Shown: piece after piece, positions 27,244 to 36,039 of the stretch
How the letters are laid out: each line of letters starts with the position of its first letter
How positions within the stretch are numbered: the stretch's first letter is position 1
Assembly (NCBI GenBank): GCA_019636475.1
Contig: JAHBXN010000002.1
Coordinates: 62,001-126,000, forward strand
Direction: 5' to 3'
Source of the DNA: Phycisphaerae bacterium
Lineage (GTDB): Bacteria; Planctomycetota; Phycisphaerae; UBA1845; UTPLA1
Length of the DNA stretch: 64,000 nt
The notes under the pieces: generated by a model
Database searches by the model: none
Told to the model about the DNA's origin: nothing
What the model saw: only the letters and a program-made list of their open reading frames with translations
Position numbers and translations under genes: made by a program

Positions 27244-28080
27244 TCAGGAACCGGGTGGCTGATAGCCCCATTTCCACCAGGGTTCCCTGACGGGTTCAGG
27301 CGACGAGAGCACATGACCGCCAATGAATGCCACATTGATACGATTGCGGTGGCGCAGCGAGGGGAACCAGTGCGCACCGTCTTCATAAGCATCCGCGCAG
27401 GAGTCATCGAGCAGCGGCGGAGCGGAATAATATGGAATCGTTCCGGACTCAACGGCGGCCTTGCCGTCCACATCGAACAGCAGCGGCACATCAGGGAATT
27501 GCAGGATCGCGGGTGTCAATTGGGCGAGACGCAGATAGTTTACGCCGTCGATCGTCTGAGTACGGCGGTGAAGGCGCATGTTGAATCCGACGCTGACGTT
27601 CTTCTGTGGGCCCACTGCGCCCGCACTGCATGGGAAACCCGCTCGTCGATCCAGTCTCGCGGAGGCGAGGCTGGGACACATCATGCTGGTTGCAATGCCG
27701 TCGAGCGGCTGACTCTCAATCTCTTCGGGATCGCCGGACCAGAACTCGTCGATCTGATAGATCGATTCCTGAAAGTCCTCAATGAAGAAGCGCTGGCCGC
27801 CCAGCGACGTGCTGTCGCCGAGATTCCCGTTTGATCCATCGGCGAAGAGCATGAAGCTCAGGGAGACATTGCGAAGATTGGTCTTACACATCAAATCCTG
27901 CGCAGCCTGACGTCCGGCGCTGAGGGCGGGGAGCAAGATTGCAAGCAGCAATGAGATGACCGCGAGCGCTACAAGCAACTCGATTAAGGTGAAACCGGCG
28001 CAAAGGACGTGAGAGCGCGATGACTTTCGCGTGCGACGTCCCCCCCCCGCATGCCCGATCGATCGGATCAAAGCGTCCAT
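27244..28080 (-). CDS. Type II secretion/pseudopilin-like protein with prepilin leader
   Basis: The 278-residue protein has a class III leader ending at Gly29, then FTLIELLVALAVISLLLAIL with Glu at +5, as prepilin peptidase and assembly need. The remainder resembles planctomycete pseudopilins that end in an NVAF..GHV motif (here INVAFIGGHVL). Codons 12-14 are three glycines written as a run of nine G, and every possible start codon lies before this run. It is therefore sensitive to slippage. No other pilus or secretion gene is nearby. A good ribosome binding site is not seen before the ATG at 28080. Confidence 0.85.
   Translation of the reverse strand: MDALIRSIGHAGGGRRTRKSSRSHVLCAGFTLIELLVALAVISLLLAILLPALSAGRQAAQDLMCKTNLRNVSLSFMLFADGSNGNLGDSTSLGGQRFFIEDFQESIYQIDEFWSGDPEEIESQPLDGIATSMMCPSLASARLDRRAGFPCSAGAVGPQKNVSVGFNMRLHRRTQTIDGVNYLRLAQLTPAILQFPDVPLLFDVDGKAAVESGTIPYYSAPPLLDDSCADAYEDGAHWFPSLRHRNRINVAFIGGHVLSSPEPVREPWWKWGYQPPGS
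28040..28048 (-). repeat. Run of nine G (coding strand) inside the pseudopilin leader
   Basis: Nine consecutive C on the plus strand, read as GGG GGG GGA (glycines 12-14) in the pseudopilin gene. A gain or loss of one base would shift the frame before the membrane helix. Confidence 0.85.
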
Positions 28081-28229
28081 GACCCGTCATGATACCGCGC
28101 CACGGCGGGGAAATACAAAGTAACCGCCGAACGGGGCCGATTGGCTTGATCCCGTGCGATATGGACCAATCGCCCCGGTGCGAACCGGACGGTGGATCGA
28201 TGTCGTCCGCCGAGGGTCCAGCCGGAGGA

Positions 28230-31200
28230 CTAGGCGGTTTTGCCGTGGCACTGCTTGTATTTCCTGCCGCTACCGCAAGGGCAGGGTTCGTTTCGGCCGA
28301 CCTTCGGCTGCTCGCGACGAATCTGTTCGACCTTCGTCTCCTGGTTCTGGGCCTGCATGGCGGCGTTGCGGTCGCGTTCGACCTGGCCGCTGAAGCCCTG
28401 ATTCGTGGCTTCGGCGTGTCGGGTGGCGGCGATTTTATAGCGGCTCTGGACCTCGGAATCGTCCATGAGGCGGGCACGGAAAATGATGCCGGTGACCTTG
28501 TCCTCAATGGCAGTCTGCATTTCCTTGAACATCTCGAAGCCCTCACGCTTGTAGGCGATTCGCGGGTCCTGCTCGGCATAGCCGCGAAGTCCGATGGACT
28601 CCTTGAGCAGGTCAATCGCGTGCATGTGCTCCTTCCAAGCCTGATCGTAGATCTGGAGGAGCACATAGCGCTCCAGCACGGTCAGCTCGCGCCGAATCAG
28701 GTCGCGACCGAAGATCAGGAGGGCATCGCGCACGTTTTCGGCGCGTTTGAAGGTTTCGTCGTCGAAGGCGGGGCCGAAGCGTTCCTTTGCCCACGACTCC
28801 AATTGGCCGTTGGAGGACGAACCCGCTCGCGACAGGTTGGCGTCAATTTCCTTCTCGAGGCGGCCGCCGGATGAATACTCAGCGTTCAGCCGGAACAGTT
28901 CATCCGCCAGTTCGTTGGGGGCGCGCTTGCGGACATCGTCCACGGTCCAGCTCATGCCAAACTTGAAATTCGCCCACTGAGCGAGTGCATCGGCGGCGTA
29001 GGCGCTGTCGGTCCGCTCGTTGAGAATCGTCCGGCCGAGAATCCACTCAACGGGATAACGGGCCTCGCGTTCGCGATAGGCCTTGCGAATACCCTCGCGC
29101 AGCTGGGCAATGAGTTCGTCATCCGACATGTTCTCGAAGCCTTCGATCCTGATTTCAACGCCGAACTTCTGCTGTGCCCACGCGAGCAGCGTCTTCTTTC
29201 CGTAAGCGGAATCGAAGAAGCGTTCGATCGGCGCCAGATCGACCGCACTGAACCTGGCTTCCGCCGATTCGAGAAAGGACTGTCGAACTTCGTCGACCGA
29301 CATCTGCTTCAGGTGATTCTGTGAGAGCTTCGAACCGAACCGCGTTTCACCCCAACGAGCGAGGCCGCGGATGTCCCACTGTTCCGGATCGACTTCGGCA
29401 TCCATGTATTCGCTGACAGTCATGGCGATGGCGTTCCGGGCTTCCTCCATCGCGTTGTCGCGAATGAGGCGTTTGGAGGTTTCCACGTCCTCCATGTCGA
29501 GATGCTTCGGCTCGATGGAGCATTCCAATTCAGACTTCGCCCACTCGCTCACGCATTTGGCGCTGTACTGCTTGTCGAGGAACCGACCTGCGGCGTTGGT
29601 AACCGTGGATTCGATCATCCGCCAGATGACCTCGACCAGCCGCCCTGAACGGCCGGGCTTGCCTGCCGCCAGAATCTCCTGCCGCTGGCCGTAGAAGATT
29701 TTTCGCTGATGGTCCATGACTTCGTCGTATTCGAGCAGGTGCTTTCGAATACCGAAGTTCTTTTCCTCGACTTTCTTCTGGGCTCGTTCGATTCCCTTGT
29801 TGATGCTCTTGGCTTCGATGGCCATGCCTTCCTCGAAGCCCATTCGTTCCAGCATCTTGAGCATCCAGTCGCCCATGAACAGGCGAAGCAGGTCATCGCC
29901 CAGCGAGAGGAAGAAACGGCTGGAACCCGGATCGCCCTGACGTCCGGATCGCCCGCGCAACTGATTATCAATTCGTCGGGATTCGTGCCGCTCGGTACCG
30001 ATGATGTGCAGTCCGCACGGCACATTGAGCGCACAGACCTTGCGGCCCAGTTCGGGGAAGCGCGGATCGAGTTTGGGCTTCCAGCAATGGGCGCAGTTGG
30101 TTCGCGGGTCGTAATCAGGGCAACTGATGCAGCACTTGGTGCCGATGACGCCCTTTTCGTGCCAACCGTGCGAACGGCCGTTGGAATTTTCGGGCGGACC
30201 GAGATCACCGATGCACTTCTCGTAAACGACGCCTTTCTGCAACTTGATGTCGGTACCGCGTCCCGCCATGTTCGTTGCGATGGTGACGTTTCCGACGACC
30301 TGCCGGTCTCGATTGCGCACCTTCTCGATGGTTTCGCCGGCCTTTGCGACGATATCGGCTTCGCGTTCGTGGTGCTTCGCATTGAGCACCTCGTGCTCGA
30401 TGCCGTACTTGCGCGTCAGCAGGTTCGAGAGCTTCTCGGAATTCTCAATCGAGATCGTACCAACAAGCACCGGCCGGCCACGTGAAAGATCGCCGACGGC
30501 CTCATCATAGGCCGCGGCCATGTGCTCGCCGGTGCCGTCTCCACCCTTGAATTCGGCCAGCGCGGACTCAATCTTGTCGACCGGGCGGCCTTGCCGCTGG
30601 AGAATGGGCTTCAGGTTTTTCAGAACCGGTTCGAGCACGAACGGATCACTGGTGCGGCCTCTTGTGTGTATGTCATGGATTTCCTCGACGATCGCGTTGT
30701 ACTTGTCGTCGACGGTTTTGTAGATGCGGTCGTGGTGATCAATTCGATTTACAGGGCGGTTGGTGGGAATGGACACGACATCCAGCGCGTAGATCTTCAT
30801 GAACTCATCAGCCTCGGTCATGGCGGTTCCCGTCATGCCGGCGCGACTGGCGTACAACTTGAAGAAATTCTGCAGCGTGATCGTCGCCAGAGTCTGCGTC
30901 TCCTCCTTGACACGAACGCCCTCCTTCGCCTCGATCGCCTGGTGCAGACCGTCCGACCATTGCCGGCCATGCATGAGGCGACCCGTAAAGGGATCGACGA
31001 TGATGATCTCGCCGTCCTTCACGACATAATCCACGTCGCGCTCGTAGACGACATGGCCGCGGACGGAGTTTTCGATGAGATGCGGCCACTCCATGTTGTC
31101 GCCGACGTAGAGCGAGCCGACGCCGAGTTGCTCCTGTGCGACGGTGATGCCGTCATGCGTGATTGAAACGCTCTTGCGCTCCTTTGCGACCACATAGTAA

Positions 31201-32231
31201 AGCTTATGGCCGATCGCCTCGGCTTCTTCCTCAGTGATCCACGTGGGATCCGTCTTGAACCGCGAAACCGTCCCGGGGAACTTCGGATGATCCGCGAATT
31301 CGCGCGGCGGGTTGTCACCCCAATCCTTGATCCGCCGGAGCGTCTCCTGTTGAGCGGCCTGTTGTCTGGAGATGAGCACACGGGACACGGCATCGGCCGT
31401 CCGGTATCGGGTGACGTCATCCTCGGCCGGGCCGCTGATGATCAGGGGTGTGCGGGCCTCGTCGATGAGGATGGAGTCCACTTCGTCTACGATCGCAAAA
31501 TCGAGGGGTCCCTGCACCTGATCCTCGATGCTGGTTTTCATGTTATCGCGGAGGTAGTCGAAGCCGAACTCGTTGTTCGTGCCATAAGTGATGTTGCATG
31601 CGTAGGCCTTGGCGCGAATTCCTTCGCGTCCGCCGGGATCGACCTGTGATTGGATGTATCCGACGGACATGCCGACAAGCTCGAAGATCGGCATCGCGAA
31701 CTCGGCGTCGCGCTTCACGAGGTAGTCGTTCACCGTCACGATGTGAACGTGCTTGTTTTCAAGTGCCTTTAGATAGGCCGCGAGATGGCAGACGATGGTC
31801 TTGCCTTCGCCGGTCTTCATTTCGGCGATGGTTCCGCTGTATAGCACCTGGCCGCCGATGAGCTGGCAGTCGAAATGCCGGTGGTTTCGTGCCCGCCTTG
31901 ATGCCTCGCGCAGCACGGCGAAGGCTTCAGGCAGCAGGACGTCGGGTGATTCGCCGGACGCCAGTCGACCTCGGAGCTCATCGGTTCGCTTCCGCAAGTC
32001 TTCGCTCAGTTCCACCCGGATGCGCTGCAACGCGGCTTCTCGCTCTTCAGGCGGCAAGTCCGCGGCAATTCCCGAACTGGCCGCAGCGAAACGCGCGTCG
32101 TAATCTCCGCGCATTTCGGGTTCGAGTGAGCTGATCCGCTCCGCGATCATGCCGAATCGTTTCACGATTCGTTCGTTGCGCGAGCCAAACACCTTGCGAA
32201 AGACGGTACCGATTGCTTCGAGAACGGCCAT
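28230..32231 (-). CDS. secA: Preprotein translocase ATPase SecA, long planctomycete-type form
   Basis: At 1333 residues this is far longer than E. coli SecA (901). It has Walker A MKTGEGKT, Walker B IVDEVDSILIDEARTPLIIS, TGTAMTEADEF, the NMAGRGTDIKL motif, NQLRGRSGRQGDPGSSRFFL and, at the C-terminus, a SEC-C zinc motif (NEPCPCGSGRKYKQCHG). Extra material includes a Cys-rich insert at Cys700/701/704/713/716 inside NBD2, between GTDIKL and GLHIIGTERH, and a long stretch at about 880-1230 of repeated charged helices within the C-terminal scaffold. It drives Sec-dependent export by ATP hydrolysis. AGGG lies 8 bases before the ATG. Confidence 0.96.
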   Translation of the reverse strand: MAVLEAIGTVFRKVFGSRNERIVKRFGMIAERISSLEPEMRGDYDARFAAASSGIAADLPPEEREAALQRIRVELSEDLRKRTDELRGRLASGESPDVLLPEAFAVLREASRRARNHRHFDCQLIGGQVLYSGTIAEMKTGEGKTIVCHLAAYLKALENKHVHIVTVNDYLVKRDAEFAMPIFELVGMSVGYIQSQVDPGGREGIRAKAYACNITYGTNNEFGFDYLRDNMKTSIEDQVQGPLDFAIVDEVDSILIDEARTPLIISGPAEDDVTRYRTADAVSRVLISRQQAAQQETLRRIKDWGDNPPREFADHPKFPGTVSRFKTDPTWITEEEAEAIGHKLYYVVAKERKSVSITHDGITVAQEQLGVGSLYVGDNMEWPHLIENSVRGHVVYERDVDYVVKDGEIIIVDPFTGRLMHGRQWSDGLHQAIEAKEGVRVKEETQTLATITLQNFFKLYASRAGMTGTAMTEADEFMKIYALDVVSIPTNRPVNRIDHHDRIYKTVDDKYNAIVEEIHDIHTRGRTSDPFVLEPVLKNLKPILQRQGRPVDKIESALAEFKGGDGTGEHMAAAYDEAVGDLSRGRPVLVGTISIENSEKLSNLLTRKYGIEHEVLNAKHHEREADIVAKAGETIEKVRNRDRQVVGNVTIATNMAGRGTDIKLQKGVVYEKCIGDLGPPENSNGRSHGWHEKGVIGTKCCISCPDYDPRTNCAHCWKPKLDPRFPELGRKVCALNVPCGLHIIGTERHESRRIDNQLRGRSGRQGDPGSSRFFLSLGDDLLRLFMGDWMLKMLERMGFEEGMAIEAKSINKGIERAQKKVEEKNFGIRKHLLEYDEVMDHQRKIFYGQRQEILAAGKPGRSGRLVEVIWRMIESTVTNAAGRFLDKQYSAKCVSEWAKSELECSIEPKHLDMEDVETSKRLIRDNAMEEARNAIAMTVSEYMDAEVDPEQWDIRGLARWGETRFGSKLSQNHLKQMSVDEVRQSFLESAEARFSAVDLAPIERFFDSAYGKKTLLAWAQQKFGVEIRIEGFENMSDDELIAQLREGIRKAYREREARYPVEWILGRTILNERTDSAYAADALAQWANFKFGMSWTVDDVRKRAPNELADELFRLNAEYSSGGRLEKEIDANLSRAGSSSNGQLESWAKERFGPAFDDETFKRAENVRDALLIFGRDLIRRELTVLERYVLLQIYDQAWKEHMHAIDLLKESIGLRGYAEQDPRIAYKREGFEMFKEMQTAIEDKVTGIIFRARLMDDSEVQSRYKIAATRHAEATNQGFSGQVERDRNAAMQAQNQETKVEQIRREQPKVGRNEPCPCGSGRKYKQCHGKTA

Positions 32232-32361
32232 GATGAAACCCTGCGTGCTAAGTGAGCTTGACGATTTGGAGCGATACGACCCGATTCAGTTCGGAAGAGA
32301 GTGGATAATTCGCGCGCAGCGGTCAGCCGGCAACGCGCGTTGAGAGAACTTGAAATGCGGT

Positions 32362-32775
32362 TCAGGGGCCGTAAAGCCCGCCCGCGCGATGTGAAATGGC
32401 GATGCGCCGACTCAGCGTGAGCCAAGGTCGAGTCTGCCGGGCCGGGTCTGCCACCACAAATCGGACGGCGTGGCGTGTCAGTCGCCCCAGGGATCGCCCG
32501 CAGATGAGAATCAGCGCGAGGACGGCTGCAGTCCATCCGAGGCCCGTTGCGGAGTCCAAACCACCGGCATTCGACTGCCCCAGGGCGCGCGTGACCACGA
32601 TCAATCGGTCGGACGAGCCGAATCCCCCGAAAGCAGATCGTGCAAAATCGACGCCAACCAGCGCGGTCCCCGCAAGCACCGTCGCGGCAGCCCATCGTCG
32701 GAGCGAATCGGATCGACGGGCGGCCCGATCAAATGCCTCACAGGACCGGGAATCGGTTGTATCGGATGCCGACAT
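32362..32775 (-). CDS. Small predicted membrane protein, unknown
   Basis: A 137-residue frame with two likely membrane helices (WAAATVLAGTALVGVDFA at about 28-45 and WTAAVLALILICGRSLGRL at about 80-98) and basic flanks. It lies 130 bases upstream of secA on the same strand, and nothing better occupies this stretch. There is no clear ribosome binding site and no family I recognise; the opposite strand also has a long open frame, so this could be spurious. Confidence 0.4.
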   Translation of the reverse strand: MSASDTTDSRSCEAFDRAARRSDSLRRWAAATVLAGTALVGVDFARSAFGGFGSSDRLIVVTRALGQSNAGGLDSATGLGWTAAVLALILICGRSLGRLTRHAVRFVVADPARQTRPWLTLSRRIAISHRAGGLYGP

Positions 32776-32964
32776 TGCAGGTATTCTAATCGGCGTTCAG
32801 AAGCCGGACAATGCGATTCGAACAGGCCGTTTGATGCGGTGTCCCGGAACGTGTTCTCGAAGGTTTCGGCCATTTGGCGGCCGGTTCGCGGTCGATGGTG
32901 GCTTACCCCCCACCCTTTTCAAGGATCGGTCATCCAGACCGAACATCCGTCGGAGGAAACCGAC

Positions 32965-33747
32965 ATGAACTCAAGAACGATCCTGATCACTGGCGCGTCG
33001 AGCGGCATTGGCCGCGCACTGGCCCGGCGGTTTGCGCGGAATGGATCGCGACTGATTTTGGTCGCGCGCCGCCGTGAGCGATTGGAAGCGCTGGCCGATG
33101 AACTCGGTTCGTCGGCCATGGCACTTTCGCCGATCATTGAGGACCTGACTTCAGACGGGGCGTGCGAACGAATCGCCGCCCAGCTGGAGCAGCAAGGCGC
33201 GAAGATTGATGTTCTGGTGAACAATGCCGGCGTTGGCGAGTACGGTGAATTCGCATCGCAATCGCTGCCTGCCGTCAAAGCCATGCTGACGCTCAATTTG
33301 ACGTCGCTGGTCGAATTGACACACCGCGTACTGCCGGACATGCTCGCATGCGGCAATGGACACGTCGTCAATATTGCCAGCACCGCGGCCTTTCAGCCGA
33401 CGCCGTACTTTGCGGCATACGGCGCGTCGAAGGCATTTGTCATGAACTTTTCGATGGCGCTTTGGTACGAACTGAAGAATCGCGGAGTGAGTGTTACATG
33501 CATTTGTCCTGGGCCGGTCGCAACCGAGTTTTTTGACCGCGGCGGGCTGGAAGGTCAAAAACAGGCGTTTCTGAAGACCGGCATGACCCCGGAAAGGGTT
33601 GCCGAAGCGGCGTACCGCGCCGTAGCGGGTCGACGCTCACTTGTGATTCCGGGGTGGTTGAATCGGTTGGGCGCTATTGCGCCGCGATTCGCGCCGGTCC
33701 GGCTTGTAACGCGCGCGACAGCGCTGCTCCTGAAGCCGCGGCATTAG
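32965..33747 (+). CDS. Short-chain dehydrogenase/reductase
   Basis: The 260-residue protein has the NAD(P) loop TGASSGIG (9-16), VNNAGVGEYGEF, and the catalytic residues Ser139, Tyr152 and Lys156 (YGASK). RRERLEALADEL after the second strand suggests NADP preference. It resembles the DltE/YqjQ group of SDRs. GGAGG stands 8 bases before the ATG at 32965, which separates the gene from the longer open frame upstream. Substrate unknown. Confidence 0.9.
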   Translation: MNSRTILITGASSGIGRALARRFARNGSRLILVARRRERLEALADELGSSAMALSPIIEDLTSDGACERIAAQLEQQGAKIDVLVNNAGVGEYGEFASQSLPAVKAMLTLNLTSLVELTHRVLPDMLACGNGHVVNIASTAAFQPTPYFAAYGASKAFVMNFSMALWYELKNRGVSVTCICPGPVATEFFDRGGLEGQKQAFLKTGMTPERVAEAAYRAVAGRRSLVIPGWLNRLGAIAPRFAPVRLVTRATALLLKPRH

Positions 33748-33907
33748 CGGCGATCGACGCACTTGACGCCGAACAGCCTTTGCGATTGGAATTTCAATCC
33801 GACCGATCGGCCACTGATCCAGTGTTGCTGGGTCAACGCAGCGACAGGCTTCTTTTGCATAAACCCCGCTATTGTAACGATTCCGGCCGGCGCAATACGG
33901 AGACGGC

Positions 33908-35170
33908 ATGACCATCTGGATCTGGATCGCGTTCATCGTGTTGATCATCGGCTTCCTGGCCCTCGATCTGGGCGTCTTCAACAAGACCGCCCATGTGATC
34001 TCCACGAATGAAGCCTTGATCTGGACAGCCTTGTGGGTGGTCCTCTCCCTTGCATTCAATGTGCTGATCTACGAAATGTACGAGCAGGACTGGCTGGGTA
34101 TCAGCTCGCTGGACGGCACGGTCGAATCGGGGAAGGATGCGGCGCTGGAGTTCTTCACCGGCTATCTTGTCGAGAAATCGCTGAGTCTCGACAACATCTT
34201 CGTCATTGCCGTGATCTTCAGTTTCTTCAAGGTGCCGGCGATCCATCAGCACCGCGTGCTTTTCTGGGGAATTCTGGGTGCATTGGTCTTGCGCGGTTTG
34301 ATGATCGGGCTGGGCACGGCGCTGGTGCAGTCGTTCGCTTGGATCAACTACGTCTTTGGCGGCATTCTGATACTGACCGCCGTAAAGATGCTTCTTGTCG
34401 GCGATGAACAGGTGGAGCCGGAGAAGAACCCCCTCGTTCGCCTGGCGCGAAGGTTGTTTCCGATCAGCCCGGGTTATGAAGGCCACAGGTTTTTCACGCA
34501 CATCGACGGGAAGCGAGCGATCACGCCATTGTTCCTTGTGTTGCTGGTCGTCGAGAGCACCGATCTCCTGTTCGCAGTAGACTCCATTCCGGCGATTTTT
34601 GCGGTCACTAACGACCCGTTCATTGTATTTACATCGAACGTCTTCGCGATTCTGGGGTTGCGCTCATTGTATTTCGCGTTATCCGGCATCATGGACAAAT
34701 TCAAATACCTTAAGGCGAGCCTCGTGTTCATCCTTGCCTTTGTCGGCGTGAAGATGCTCCTTGCCCATCACCATCCGATCCCGATCCCGTTCTCCTTGGG
34801 TGTAATCGTCGCGACACTCTTCGTCGGTGTCGTTGCATCGATGCTTGCGTCGCACCAGGCCACCGCGCCGATCATCCAGCAGGCGGCCGTCGTGGCCGAC
34901 GCAACCAGGAAACAAATTCGGCGCGCGCTCATCTTCCTGCTGGGCGCGACGGTCGTGCTTATCGGGATTGCCATGATTGTCCTGCCCGGTCCGGCTGTGG
35001 TGGTCATCCCGGCGGGGCTCGCGATTCTCGGAACTGAGTTTGTCTGGGCTCGGCGATTGTTTGCCAAACTTAAAGATGCATCCAAGCGTGTCACGGACTC
35101 CGTCGGGCTGACCGGCTCAAACAGTCCAAAAGCGTCGGACGATTCGCGTGAGAAAACCGGCGGATCCTGA
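33908..35170 (+). CDS. TerC/Alx family membrane protein fused to a PGPGW-type transmembrane domain
   Basis: Residues 1-320 are a TerC/Alx integral membrane protein with about eight helices and the conserved acidic positions in FLALDLGVFNK, EFFTGYLVEKSLSLDNIFV and VVESTDLLFAVDSIPAIF. Family members export Mn2+ or are linked to tellurium resistance and metal loading of secreted proteins. The last 100 residues (about 335-400, RRALIFLLGATVVLIGIAMI followed by VLPGPAVVVIPAGLAILGTEF) look like a two-helix PGPGW domain, usually a separate small protein. GGAG is about 6 bases before the ATG. The 160-base gap upstream shows no yybP-ykoY Mn riboswitch core. Confidence 0.88.
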   Translation: MTIWIWIAFIVLIIGFLALDLGVFNKTAHVISTNEALIWTALWVVLSLAFNVLIYEMYEQDWLGISSLDGTVESGKDAALEFFTGYLVEKSLSLDNIFVIAVIFSFFKVPAIHQHRVLFWGILGALVLRGLMIGLGTALVQSFAWINYVFGGILILTAVKMLLVGDEQVEPEKNPLVRLARRLFPISPGYEGHRFFTHIDGKRAITPLFLVLLVVESTDLLFAVDSIPAIFAVTNDPFIVFTSNVFAILGLRSLYFALSGIMDKFKYLKASLVFILAFVGVKMLLAHHHPIPIPFSLGVIVATLFVGVVASMLASHQATAPIIQQAAVVADATRKQIRRALIFLLGATVVLIGIAMIVLPGPAVVVIPAGLAILGTEFVWARRLFAKLKDASKRVTDSVGLTGSNSPKASDDSREKTGGS

Positions 35171-35223
35171 CGCGAAGTTCGCGTCTGCACTGGCGCGGCA
35201 TGACAATTGCTGGACTTTCGATT

Positions 35224-35829
35224 TCACGGAGGCAGCGATCCGGGGGTGTGTTTTTCTGAATCCGCAGTCGGCCGCTTTCGACCGCTGATCGCGCGATAGA
35301 CCCAGAACAACGCACCGACAACAAGAACGACGCATAGCATCCACATTTCGTATCGCTTGGCGTCTCCGATCAGGAGTTCGAACGCATTGCCGAATACATA
35401 ACCAGCCGTACCGACCAATACGGACCACGCGGCGGCGCCAGCCACATTCAGAAGTGCGAACCGGGCTGGATTGTATCCGCTCGCTCCGAGTACCAACGGG
35501 GTGACCGTCCGAAGTCCGTACATGAAACGGAAGCCCAGCACGATTGGAATCTCAAAACGCGTCAACCTGGCCTGCAATTGTTCGGCACGAACTGCCCAGC
35601 GCGGCCGGGAGGTGATGTATGCCCGCCCCCGCCAGCGCCCGACATAGAACCAGAACTGGTCGCCGGCGGTTGAGCCCACGAACGCGACAAGGAAAACCCA
35701 GGGAAGCGCGAGGTATCCGCGGTGCGCCGCAAAACCCGCGGCGACCAACACGGTCTCTCCCTCCAGAAAGGTGCCGATCAGGAGCGCCGTGTACCCGTAG
35801 GTTTCAATCAACGATTCAATGAATGGCAC
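35224..35829 (-). CDS. DedA family membrane protein
   Basis: The 201-residue protein shows the DedA signature: FLEGETVLVAAGF near the start, VGSTAGDQFWFYVGR and the FRFMYGLRTVTPLVLGASG block with the conserved arginine and glycine. DedA proteins are half-transporter-like membrane proteins needed for lipid carrier recycling (undecaprenyl phosphate flipping in some members) and membrane potential. Four to five helices are predicted. It converges with the TerC-like gene. Confidence 0.9.
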   Translation of the reverse strand: MPFIESLIETYGYTALLIGTFLEGETVLVAAGFAAHRGYLALPWVFLVAFVGSTAGDQFWFYVGRWRGRAYITSRPRWAVRAEQLQARLTRFEIPIVLGFRFMYGLRTVTPLVLGASGYNPARFALLNVAGAAAWSVLVGTAGYVFGNAFELLIGDAKRYEMWMLCVVLVVGALFWVYRAISGRKRPTADSEKHTPGSLPP

Positions 35830-36039
35830 GATATGGACTCTCGACCTCCATTCAACTTACAGCCGCCGGTGACAGATGACGCGCCGGCATCCTCACGTTG
35901 TTCGTTGCCGGCGGCCTGACCTTGGAATTGTCCGCCTTTCGAGGCAAATCGCGAGCGGCGTCACGGCCGGCGGCAGTTGTCGCATCGCCATGCTGCGCAA
36001 GATCGGCGAAAATGAGAATAGTTTAGTGGGAACATAAGC

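Noticed and set aside
28089-28874. 261-codon open frame on the plus strand
   Set aside because: Antisense to the end of secA; hydrophobic look is a by-product of the opposite coding strand.
33748-33907. Possible Mn2+ (yybP-ykoY) riboswitch before the TerC-like gene
   Set aside because: The conserved core of that riboswitch is not present; only a normal ribosome binding site is seen.
35169-35185. Palindrome GACGCG-AAGTT-CGCGTC at the end of the TerC-like gene as a terminator
   Set aside because: Short stem with no T-run after it; too weak to call.
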